A stretch of DNA of 12,773 nucleotides from Clostridia bacterium (lineage in GTDB: Bacteria > Bacillota > Clostridia > Oscillospirales > CAG-382), in the NCBI GenBank assembly GCA_017959195.1, contig JAGDBE010000161.1, positions 1-12,773 on the forward strand. Direction: 5' to 3'. A program made the position numbers and the translations under genes. The notes beneath the pieces were generated by a model. It worked only from the letters and a program-made list of their open reading frames with translations. It was not told the DNA's origin and searched no databases. Below are positions 7,094-12,735 of the stretch, piece after piece (within the stretch, counting starts at the first letter, position 1; the number at the start of each line of letters is the position of its first letter).

Positions 7094-8703
7094 TGGGAAA
7101 TACTGAAAAAAGCGGAAAGAAAACGGCTTTTGCAAAAGAAAAAATTACGATAATCATACTTGCGGCTCTTGCGCTGATTCTGGGAGCGGTATATCTTATA
7201 CTCGTTATGTTCGGCGGTAAAACGCAGACGGTATACTCTCCTTACGACAGCAAGGGCGACAGGCTCGATTACACGTTTTACGCCAAAAAAGGACAATTCA
7301 CCAAGACCGAAAAAGATGACGGCTCGATTGTCATCGAAACCGACGGCGAGGTGGAAGTTACCACAAAACCGTTTATTTTTGAGGAAATTGCGAGAAACGA
7401 CGTTGCGGAAATAAAGGTTGAAAACCAGTACGGCGGATTTACCGTTTACAGAGACGAATATACCGGTAATTTCTTCTTCAAGGGCAACGAATATCAGTTA
7501 TACGACCACGAAGGCCTCGAGTATATGATTTTCTACGCAAGGTCGTTCCTTGCCGACAGCAGACTCGAAGAGGACTACAATACGCAAGAGGAGCTTGCGT
7601 CGTTCGGGCTTGACGAAAAGTCCCAGAAAACGATAATAACCGTTACCGACAACAAGGGAAACAGCAACACGGTTTACGTCGGCTCAAAGCTTGTAACAGA
7701 TACGGGTTATTATGCAAAACACGCGGACAAGCCGTACGTTTACGTCGTAAGCATTAACTACGAGTTATTCATGAGAAGCGTGAACAACTATTTAAGCCCG
7801 ATTATCGCAGAGCCGCTTTCGAACACCGAATACTCGTACGTTGACGAGTTCGATATTGCGAAAAACGGCGAGATGTTTATGGCAAGCCGCATTGTGCCTG
7901 AGGAAATGCGCTCGTCGACCGGCAAAAACGATTTGCACAGGCTGACGTATCCAAGCGGATATTCGGCGTCCCTCAGCAGTTATTACAGCGCGCTTTACAA
8001 TTTCATTGACATAAAAGGCTCTCAGGTTGTCGAGACGAACGTACTCAAGAATTCGACGGAGGAGAGGGCGGCGGAGTTATTTGAAAAATACGGCTTTACC
8101 GTTCCTTCAAACGACGTTTACTATTCCTACAACGGCAAGGCAAGGCGCTTCATTACCGGAAACAAGTTCACCGACTCCGACGGAAAGACCGTTTACTACG
8201 CATATTCGTACTATATGGACACGATAGTAAAGCTTCCGCTTGAAAACGCGCCGTTTCTGGAATACGAGCTCATTGACTTTATCGACGTGAACATTTTCAG
8301 GACCAATATCAACAACGTAAAATCGATAAACGTAAGATATTCGGGCAAAGAATACGAATTTACCCTTTCCGGTTACGGAAAAGAACTTGAAGTTAAAGAA
8401 GAGAGAACGGGAAGAAAGATAGACGTCGATTCGTTCAGGCAGTTTTATATAAGCCTGCTCAACATCAAAATCGAAGGATACGACACCGACAAAACCGCGT
8501 CGTGTCCGACGGAATTTGAGTTTGACGTAAGCACCTCGTTCGACGAATTATACAGATATTCATTCGGAACGATATCCACGACGAGAAGCCGCATAAAGCT
8601 CGACGAGGACTCCGAATTCTACACGAACAGAGCGTATATAACGACGGCAATAGAAAAACTTGACGCGCTTATGAGGGGCGAAAAACTCGAAGCGGACTAT
8701 TAA
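7093..8703 (+). CDS. DUF4340-domain membrane-anchored protein
   Basis: This is a 536-residue protein with a basic N-terminus, one membrane helix (about 18-40, IIILAALALILGAVYLILV), and a large region predicted to be outside the cell membrane. Residues about 105-235 match the DUF4340 pattern: an IKVEN/FTVYRD beta segment, ASFGLDEKSQKTI, TVYVGSKLVTDTGYYAK, and PYVYVVSINYELFMRS. The rest is rich in Tyr, Asp, Glu and Lys and I do not recognise it. It is the fourth gene of the Gld-like module and overlaps the GldG-like gene by one base; AAAAAGG at 7082-7088 serves as a close ribosome-binding site. GldG-like and DUF4340 proteins occur together widely, which suggests a periplasm-facing or wall-facing accessory to the ABC permease. 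The biochemical role of the family is unknown. Confidence 0.88.
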   Translation: MGNTEKSGKKTAFAKEKITIIILAALALILGAVYLILVMFGGKTQTVYSPYDSKGDRLDYTFYAKKGQFTKTEKDDGSIVIETDGEVEVTTKPFIFEEIARNDVAEIKVENQYGGFTVYRDEYTGNFFFKGNEYQLYDHEGLEYMIFYARSFLADSRLEEDYNTQEELASFGLDEKSQKTIITVTDNKGNSNTVYVGSKLVTDTGYYAKHADKPYVYVVSINYELFMRSVNNYLSPIIAEPLSNTEYSYVDEFDIAKNGEMFMASRIVPEEMRSSTGKNDLHRLTYPSGYSASLSSYYSALYNFIDIKGSQVVETNVLKNSTEERAAELFEKYGFTVPSNDVYYSYNGKARRFITGNKFTDSDGKTVYYAYSYYMDTIVKLPLENAPFLEYELIDFIDVNIFRTNINNVKSINVRYSGKEYEFTLSGYGKELEVKEERTGRKIDVDSFRQFYISLLNIKIEGYDTDKTASCPTEFEFDVSTSFDELYRYSFGTISTTRSRIKLDEDSEFYTNRAYITTAIEKLDALMRGEKLEADY

Positions 8704-8723
8704 AAGACGTACGGAAGGCGGAA

Positions 8724-8837
8724 ATGACCGTTTCTCTTGTAAAAGGAGTAAGACCGGTTACGCTTTACGGCATTGCCGGACAAAAGCACCTTTTTTTCGA
8801 TTCCGCGCTCTTATACAAAGCGGTAAAGGGCGAATAA
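8724..8837 (+). CDS. Candidate 37-residue small protein at the end of the ABC/Gld module
   Basis: A 37-codon frame runs from ATG 8724 to TAA 8835-8837, starting MTVSLVKGVRPVTLYG. GGAAGG at 8713-8718 gives a plausible ribosome-binding site five bases before the ATG, and the gap from the DUF4340 stop is 20 bases, so it could be the last cistron of the operon. The codons resemble those of the neighbours (AAA, GCG, TAC). It has no membrane helix, cysteine motif or recognisable domain. It could also be a remnant of a longer gene or a chance frame. I do not recognise it. Confidence 0.4.
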   Translation: MTVSLVKGVRPVTLYGIAGQKHLFFDSALLYKAVKGE

Positions 8838-8913
8838 TTGCCGAAAAATGATTGAAAAACGGCAAAAAAGCGTTTAATAGTCATATTTTGTCGCATAAAA
8901 ATCAATAAAATAT

Positions 8914-8947
8914 ACGCATTTTACTTGACATAATACCGAAAATGCGT
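8914..8947. repeat. 9-bp inverted repeat enclosing the -35 box (candidate operator)
   Basis: ACGCATTTT (8914-8922) is the exact reverse complement of AAAATGCGT (8939-8947), with 16 bases between. The -35 TTGACA sits between the arms, and the right arm fills the spacer up to the first base of the -10. Arm centres are 25 bases apart. The position fits a repressor operator. No regulator is identified. Confidence 0.55.
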
Positions 8948-8953
8948 TAAAAT
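8925..8953 (+). promoter_or_regulatory. Near-consensus sigma-A promoter of the DUF1292 gene
   Basis: -35 TTGACA (8925-8930, perfect), a 17-base spacer, then -10 TAAAAT (8948-8953, five of six). Transcription should begin near 8960, giving a leader of about 47 bases before the ATG at 9007. It is the strongest promoter match in the window. The stretch 8838-8913 before it is AT-rich; a 6-bp stem TTGCCG/CGGCAA lies there but has no T-run. Confidence 0.82.
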
Positions 8954-8970
8954 AAATTATAAATAAGTAC

Positions 8971-8987
8971 TTTGATTGATAATCAAA
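8971..8987. repeat. 7-bp palindrome in the DUF1292 leader
   Basis: TTTGATT (8971-8977) and AATCAAA (8981-8987) are perfect inverted arms around GAT. It lies after the predicted transcript start and eight bases before the GGAG ribosome-binding site, so it could be a weak mRNA hairpin or a protein-binding site. The low-complexity AT content makes chance occurrence possible. Confidence 0.35.
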
Positions 8988-9006
8988 TCAGAAACGGAGA
9001 ATGACC

Positions 9007-9312
9007 ATGTCAGAAGAAACATTTGATTTTGAACAGGAAGTATTTACGCTGACTGACGAAGAGGGAAACGAAAGCGATTTTGAATTTATCGGAAAAATAG
9101 AACTTGACGGCAATACCTACGTCGCTTTGATACCCGTTGAGGGAAAAGACGAAGAATACGTGATATTGAAGATAGTCAAGGACGAAGAAGGCGACGAAAT
9201 TCTTGTTACCATCGAGGATGACGACGAATTTGACAAGGCCGCCGACGCTTTTGAAGACGAATTCATGTCGGAAATAGATTTAGACGCCGGAACGGAAGAA
9301 AGCAAAGAATAA
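9007..9312 (+). CDS. DUF1292 family small acidic protein
   Basis: This 101-residue soluble cytoplasmic protein has an unusually high Asp/Glu content and resembles the YrzB/DUF1292 family of Firmicutes. The pattern is FTLTDEEGNESDFEFIGKIE, then NTYVALIPVEG, then EYVILKIVKDEEGDEILVTI, followed by an acidic tail. No molecular function is established for the family. Genes of this family often sit near housekeeping translation and RNA genes in Firmicutes. ATG 9007 was preferred over ATG 9001 because GGAG (8996-8999) is seven bases from 9007 and only one from 9001. It has its own strong promoter, with an inverted repeat around the -35 box. It is followed by the start of a structured non-coding stretch rather than an obvious terminator. 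Confidence 0.88.
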   Translation: MSEETFDFEQEVFTLTDEEGNESDFEFIGKIELDGNTYVALIPVEGKDEEYVILKIVKDEEGDEILVTIEDDDEFDKAADAFEDEFMSEIDLDAGTEESKE

Positions 9313-9328
9313 TTAAAGCATAAACGCA

Positions 9329-9334
9329 TATAAT
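9329..9334 (+). promoter_or_regulatory. Consensus -10 box ahead of the structured RNA region
   Basis: TATAAT lies 17 bases after the DUF1292 stop codon. No good -35 hexamer is seen at 16-18 bases upstream (AGAATA at 17). Transcription would begin near 9341. With the -35 missing it may need an activator, or the RNA may come from read-through of the DUF1292 transcript. Confidence 0.42.
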
Positions 9335-9539
9335 ATAACAGGCGAAGTAGCGGCATAAGAGATTATGCTGGAGGGTGCGTGATGTTTGCTTCTATAAACC
9401 CACATCACGAAATTGGAGCTCATTTGTTCCGAAGCAAGATGCAGACCTCCTGACATTCCTGATTCCCGTATGAAACAGGACGGAAAAGAACCGGAATTCA
9501 TCAGACGTTGGTAGCACAACAGCGGAGGACAGAGCACCG

Positions 9540-9560
9540 CCTTGCAGAAGCAGGGTTTTT
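9540..9560 (+). terminator. Weak internal intrinsic terminator
   Basis: CCTTGC (9540-9545) pairs with GCAGGG (9550-9555), including one G-U pair, across an AGAA loop and is followed by five T. The short stem suggests partial termination. Ending here the upstream RNA would be about 220 bases long. Confidence 0.5.
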
Positions 9561-9602
9561 CATTGGCACCACACGGCTCCCCGGCTATGAAACCTAAAAA
9601 AC

Positions 9603-9633
9603 GGCGGCTTGAAAAGGCCGCCTTGTTTTGTTT
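9603..9633 (+). terminator. Strong intrinsic terminator just before the rluD-like gene
   Basis: GGCGGCTT (9603-9610) pairs with AGGCCGCC (9615-9622) in eight pairs (one G-U) capped by a GAAA tetraloop, then TTGTTTTGTTT. Only 16 bases separate it from the GTG start of the next gene, leaving little room for a separate promoter. The 3' arm sequence CCGCCTTG (9618-9625) is repeated exactly at 9537-9544, where it could pair with the terminator's 5' arm. Confidence 0.85.
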
Positions 9634-9648
9634 AATGCTGTATGGCAG

Positions 9649-10650
9649 GTGATAAAGATAAGAACGATTAAGGCGGGCAAAAACGACGACGGCAAGAGAA
9701 TTGACAAATTTCTTTTAAAAACGCTTTACGGCATGCCGCAGTCGCTTTTGTACAAAATGATACGCACGAAAAAAATAAAACTTAACGGCAAAAGATGCGA
9801 GCCCGGCACGCTCATTTCCGAAGGAGACGAGATTGCGTGCTATATTTCCGACAAGTTTTTTGACGACGGCGCAAAAGACGAAAAGTCCGATTTTCTTAAA
9901 AACAAAGCGCTTGACTTGAAAAAGAGCGAAATAGTTTATGAAGATGAAAATATCATTCTTATAGACAAGCCGCAGGGAGAGCTCGTTCATTCGGGAAAAG
10001 AGGGGGGAGAGCCCTGCCTTTCCGACCGCCTTTGCGGTTATCTTTACAAAAAGGGCGAATATAACCCGAAAGAGCAGAACAGTTTCGCGCCCGCGCTGTG
10101 CAACCGTCTTGACAGGAACACATGCGGCATAGTAATCGCGGCAAAAAACGCATCTTCCCTTGCAATAATGAACCAAAAGATAAAGGACAGGGAGCTTCAC
10201 AAAAAATATCTCTGCACCGTATACGGAGTGCCGGAAAAAAAGGCTGCGACGCTCAAAGACTATCTTTACAAGGATAAGGACAACAATAAGGTTTATATTT
10301 TTTCAAGTCCCGGTGAAGCAAAAAATAAGCTGCATATAAAATACGACGACGACATAAAGACGGTCATCACAAAATACAAGGTCTTAAAGGAATTTGAAAA
10401 CAAATCGCTCGTCGAGGTGGAATTAGTTACCGGAAGAACGCATCAGATAAGAGCGCATCTTGCGTACATAGGGCACCCGATAGTCGGAGACGGAAAATAC
10501 GGGGTAAACCACAAAACCAAGACGGGAAAACAGTATCAGATGTTATGCTCGTACTACTTAAAATTCGATTTCAAGACCGACGCGGGGGTTCTCGGCTACC
10601 TTGACGGAAAAGAATTCAAAAGCGGATACAATATGGAAAGCACAAAATGA
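9649..10650 (+). CDS. RluD-family pseudouridine synthase (RluA superfamily)
   Basis: This 333-residue enzyme converts specific uridines, most likely in 23S rRNA, to pseudouridine. An N-terminal S4 RNA-binding domain (about 10-70) begins GKNDDGKRIDKFLLK. The catalytic domain (about 95-330) has IDKPQGELVHSG (105-116), the active-site motif NRLDRNTCGIVIAAKN (152-167) with catalytic D155, and GRTHQIRAHLAYIGHPIVGDG (262-282) with the conserved arginine R269. NRLDRNTCG in place of the classical HRLDxxTSG is, as I recall, usual in clostridial members. The start is taken as GTG 9649, since homologues begin close to the S4 domain. The ribosome-binding site is poor, and a longer frame from TTG 9628 would start inside the terminator. 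The exact target uridine cannot be assigned. It follows a structured leader and ends at a shared terminator. Confidence 0.93.
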   Translation: MIKIRTIKAGKNDDGKRIDKFLLKTLYGMPQSLLYKMIRTKKIKLNGKRCEPGTLISEGDEIACYISDKFFDDGAKDEKSDFLKNKALDLKKSEIVYEDENIILIDKPQGELVHSGKEGGEPCLSDRLCGYLYKKGEYNPKEQNSFAPALCNRLDRNTCGIVIAAKNASSLAIMNQKIKDRELHKKYLCTVYGVPEKKAATLKDYLYKDKDNNKVYIFSSPGEAKNKLHIKYDDDIKTVITKYKVLKEFENKSLVEVELVTGRTHQIRAHLAYIGHPIVGDGKYGVNHKTKTGKQYQMLCSYYLKFDFKTDAGVLGYLDGKEFKSGYNMESTK

Positions 10651-10680
10651 AAAACGGCGCGGACGCGCCGTTTTATTTTA
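10651..10680. terminator. Bidirectional terminator shared by convergent genes
   Basis: AAAACGGCGC (10651-10660) pairs perfectly with GCGCCGTTTT (10665-10674) across GGAC. The A-tract on one side and T-tract on the other make it work in both directions. It starts at the base after the rluD-like stop. The minus-strand stop codon of the LysM/GH18 gene (10673-10675) lies inside its right arm. Confidence 0.9.
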
Positions 10681-11947
10681 TATTCATAAGGGAATTGAGG
10701 GTTACGTACCCTTGAGGATTTTCGCGCATGAGGTTCCATATTCCGCCTCCCGCAAGGGAGTATTCCTCGATTAAAGCGACTTTTGCCTCAAAGCTTCTCG
10801 CATCCTCGTACCAGACGACGTGCTCTTTTCCCTTTTCGTCGGTGTAGAAGAAAAACGGCGCTTTTGCGCTTTCGTCAAAACTTATTTCCGCCTTATAGAA
10901 AACCGCCGTTTCCAGAGCTTCAACGGTGGATATGGAAACGGCCGACGTAATTCCTCTCTCATACGGCAGCGGCCAGTCGTAGCCGTAATTCGATATTCCA
11001 AGAAGAATTTTTTCGGCAGGGATAACCGTAAGCGCATATTCGATAATCCGTCTTACCGAATTTACCGGAGCGACGGCAAGCGGAGGTCCGTACCTATAGC
11101 CCCACTCGTACGTCATCAAAAAGACGTAGTTTGCAGCAAAACCGAGGGAAGCGTAATCGATACCCTCGTACAGAAGCCCCGGCTGGTCATTTGCATATTT
11201 CGGCGGCAGTGCGACGGTGCAGGAAAAGCCTTCGGCATTAAGCGTTTCGGTCATCGAGCGTATGAATTTAACGTACGCCTCTTTATCTTCGGCAAAGATG
11301 TACTCGAAGTCTATGTCGATTCCGTAATATCCTTTTCTCTTTATGTTTTCAAGGCAGTTTGCTATGAGATTTGTTACGGCGTTTTCATCGGAAAGAAGTT
11401 CGTGCGCAAGCTCGTTGCTGAAAACTCCGTTTGCTGTTAGCGTTGACAGATGCATGAGCGGCTTCACAGAGTAATTTAAAGCCGCGTCTATGAGGTTTTC
11501 GTCGTCGGGGTATATAAGATCCCCTCCCGGAGTAAAACCGTACGTAAAGGGGATTAAAAAGGTCATATACGATATCACCGTATCAAGCAAAGAACCGCTT
11601 ATGAAATCGTAAGCGTATCCCGTTATTATTTTTTCGCCCGGCGGAGACGAAGCGTAGTTTATTACGATTTCTTTTCCGGCGGGGGCATAGTTTCTGCCGC
11701 CGAGAAAGATATTATTCCGCAAAAGGTCTTTTTCAGAAACGCCGTATTTTGCGGCAACCGACGACAAAAGCTCGTCTTCTGAAGGTATATAGGTCTGTTC
11801 GGGAAAAAGAAGCGCAAGCGACTGCCCGACGGCAAGAGACGCGTTTTCGTCAAGCCCGTTGTCGTCGATGATTTTTTGGGGGCTCAAATTATACTCCCTT
11901 GATATCGAAAAAACCGTATCCGATGGATTTACAGTTATAATCCGCAT
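10673..11947 (-). CDS. LysM-GH18 glycosyl hydrolase, SleL/YaaH-like spore protein
   Basis: This 424-residue protein probably binds and cleaves spore cortex or cell-wall glycan, like SleL/YaaH N-acetylglucosaminidases. Two N-terminal LysM domains bind glycan: a good one at 1-48 (NPSDTVFSISREYNLSPQKI) and a divergent one at about 52-98. The GH18 barrel runs from about 108 to 420. Its catalytic motif is GIDIDFEY with acid E215 and D211/D213; the first Asp of the full DxxDxDxE pattern is Tyr208. Late barrel motifs are FLMTYEWGY, ILLGISNYGYDW and GGGIWNL. There is no signal peptide, as for spore proteins made and retained in the mother cell. ATG 11947 has AAGGAG six bases upstream. It is divergent from sigK, which strengthens a sporulation role. 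Activity is inferred from motifs only. Confidence 0.92.
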   Translation of the reverse strand: MRIITVNPSDTVFSISREYNLSPQKIIDDNGLDENASLAVGQSLALLFPEQTYIPSEDELLSSVAAKYGVSEKDLLRNNIFLGGRNYAPAGKEIVINYASSPPGEKIITGYAYDFISGSLLDTVISYMTFLIPFTYGFTPGGDLIYPDDENLIDAALNYSVKPLMHLSTLTANGVFSNELAHELLSDENAVTNLIANCLENIKRKGYYGIDIDFEYIFAEDKEAYVKFIRSMTETLNAEGFSCTVALPPKYANDQPGLLYEGIDYASLGFAANYVFLMTYEWGYRYGPPLAVAPVNSVRRIIEYALTVIPAEKILLGISNYGYDWPLPYERGITSAVSISTVEALETAVFYKAEISFDESAKAPFFFYTDEKGKEHVVWYEDARSFEAKVALIEEYSLAGGGIWNLMRENPQGYVTLNSLMNIK

Positions 11948-11974
11948 ATTTTTCTCCTTTGCGTTTTATTGATT

Positions 11975-12003
11975 ATTATATTCATAACGCAAAAAAAGGT
12001 GAA
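11975..12003 (-). promoter_or_regulatory. Candidate sigma-A-like promoter of the LysM-GH18 gene
   Basis: On the minus strand, TTCACC (12003-11998) is followed after 17 bases by a perfect TATAAT (11980-11975), predicting a start near 11968 and a 20-base leader. The -35 is four of six. I found no sigma-E, -K or -G pattern reading toward this gene. The region is AT-rich, so a chance match is possible. Confidence 0.38.
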
Positions 12004-12030
12004 CGTTTTGATATTTTTCCGCATAAAATA
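12001..12030 (+). promoter_or_regulatory. Candidate sigma-K/sigma-E promoter of sigK
   Basis: GCATAAAATA (12021-12030) fits the B. subtilis sigma-K -10 pattern gCATAnnnTA exactly, with AC at 12003-12004 as the short -35, 17 bases before the CATA. The same bases read CATAAAAT, seven of eight for the sigma-E -10 CATACAAT, with GAACGTT (12001-12007) as a partial sigma-E -35 at 14 bases. Predicted start near 12036. Confidence 0.5.
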
Positions 12031-12054
12031 TAAAAAAACGCAAAAGGGGAAAGA

Positions 12055-12735
12055 ATGATGTGGATATTCGCAAATATGCTGTTTTTGTTTCTGAGGATTT
12101 CCGGGACTTCGAGCTTTCCGCCTCCGCTTTCAAAGGAGGAGGAGAAAAAATACTTCGAGCTTTGCCGCAAGGGGGACGAAAAGGCGAGAAACATACTTAT
12201 TGAGCGCAACCTGCGGCTTGTCGCGCATATAGCGAAGAAATACTACTATTCCGGCTGCGACAGCGAGGACCTCATTTCGATAGGAACGATAGGGCTTATA
12301 AAAGCGATAGATTCCTACAACACCGAGGGAAACACGAGGTTTGCGACTTATGCGGGAAAATGCCTGCAAAACGAGATACTTATGTTTTTCAGGGCGCAGA
12401 AAAAGCAGTCGGCGGAGGTATCGCTCGCAGACGCCGTCGAGACCGACAAAGACGGAAATCCGCTGACTTATATGGACCTTGTCAGCACCGACGAGGACGT
12501 GGCGGAAAAGATTGACTGCAAAATAAAAATGGAGCAGATAGCGGAAAAAATCAATACCGTTCTTACCCCCGTCGAAAAGCAGATAATCATTCTTCGTTAC
12601 GGGCTCGGTTTTACAAAGCCGATAACGCAGAGAGAGGTTGCATGCAAGCTCGGCATATCGAGGTCGTACGTCAGCAGGATAGAGAAATCCGCGCTCGGGA
12701 AGATACGGGATAAGCTGGAGCGCGGCGGGGAATAA
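12055..12735 (+). CDS. sigK: RNA polymerase sporulation sigma factor pro-sigma-K
   Basis: Sigma-K directs late mother-cell transcription (coat, cortex maturation, lysis) during sporulation. Residues 1-20 form a short hydrophobic pro-sequence (MWIFANMLFLFL) before FPPPLSKEEEKKY, the usual beginning of mature-like sigma-K. Region 2 (about 44-115) has ARNILIERNLRLVAHIAKKY, DLISIGTIGLIKAIDSY and RFATYAGKCLQNEI. Region 4 (about 170-222) has TPVEKQIIILRYGLG and the helix-turn-helix ISRSYVSRIEKSALGKIR. The frame is intact, with no skin-type insertion. ATG 12055 and ATG 12058 are both possible; AAGGGGA (12044-12050) is four and seven bases away respectively, slightly favouring 12058. Activation would need an SpoIVFB-type intramembrane protease, not seen here. 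Sigma-E is the nearest alternative, but the pro-sequence and the FPPPLS start point to sigma-K. Confidence 0.93.
   Translation: MMWIFANMLFLFLRISGTSSFPPPLSKEEEKKYFELCRKGDEKARNILIERNLRLVAHIAKKYYYSGCDSEDLISIGTIGLIKAIDSYNTEGNTRFATYAGKCLQNEILMFFRAQKKQSAEVSLADAVETDKDGNPLTYMDLVSTDEDVAEKIDCKIKMEQIAEKINTVLTPVEKQIIILRYGLGFTKPITQREVACKLGISRSYVSRIEKSALGKIRDKLERGGE

Larger units (their letters stand above)
9341..9633 (+). ncRNA. Structured RNA or attenuation leader of unrecognised class
   Basis: There is no credible protein gene from 9313 to 9648. Drawn by hand, the plus-strand RNA gives several helices. An 8-bp hairpin at 9351-9370 is closed by a GAGA (GNRA) loop. A three-way junction is closed by GGAGG (9370-9374) with CCTCC (9446-9450) and TGC with GCA, sharing end bases with the first hairpin. 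It encloses hairpins at 9378-9409 (CGTGATG/CATCACG) and 9413-9432. A branched hairpin covers about 9459-9504, and GTTG/CAAC lies at 9507-9520. A weak terminator follows at 9540-9560 and a strong one at 9603-9633. It could be a standalone RNA (a 6S-like size would fit the shorter form) or a cis leader for the rluD-like gene. I see no T-box, known riboswitch core, tmRNA, SRP or RNase P signature. The 5' end is inferred from the TATAAT box. Confidence 0.5.

Noticed and set aside
8838..8865. TTGCCG/CGGCAA stem as the terminator of the ABC/Gld operon
   Set aside because: Six pairs around a 16-base loop followed by A rather than T on the plus strand, and no T-run on the minus strand. The operon's true 3' end is not visible.
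9313..9537. Minus-strand frame of 74 codons in the structured non-coding stretch
   Set aside because: No ribosome-binding site or domain. The predicted protein looks random, and the plus-strand folds and terminators explain the region better.
9507..9580. tRNA-like stretch (AGAGCACCGCCTTGC and GCAGGG resemble a D arm plus anticodon arm)
   Set aside because: There is no acceptor stem, no TTCGA-type T arm, and the 'anticodon stem' is followed by a T-run typical of a terminator.
9341..9640. T-box leader upstream of the rluD-like gene
   Set aside because: The conserved T-box antiterminator sequence and specifier features are absent, and the downstream gene is not an aminoacyl-tRNA synthetase or amino-acid gene.
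9628..9648. Longer rluD-like protein from TTG at 9628
   Set aside because: The TTG is inside the terminator T-run, has no ribosome-binding site, and adds residues that homologues lack.
10820..11440. Plus-strand frame of 206 codons opposite the GH18 gene
   Set aside because: Shadow frame rich in Arg, Phe and Val without any domain. The minus-strand gene has catalytic motifs and a good start.
11955..12050. CGCAAA-type repeats (CCTTTGCGTTTT near the GH18 start and AAAACGCAAAAGG near the sigK start) as shared regulatory sites
   Set aside because: Each copy coincides with a purine-rich ribosome-binding site, which by itself explains much of the similarity. The arms differ by an inserted A.
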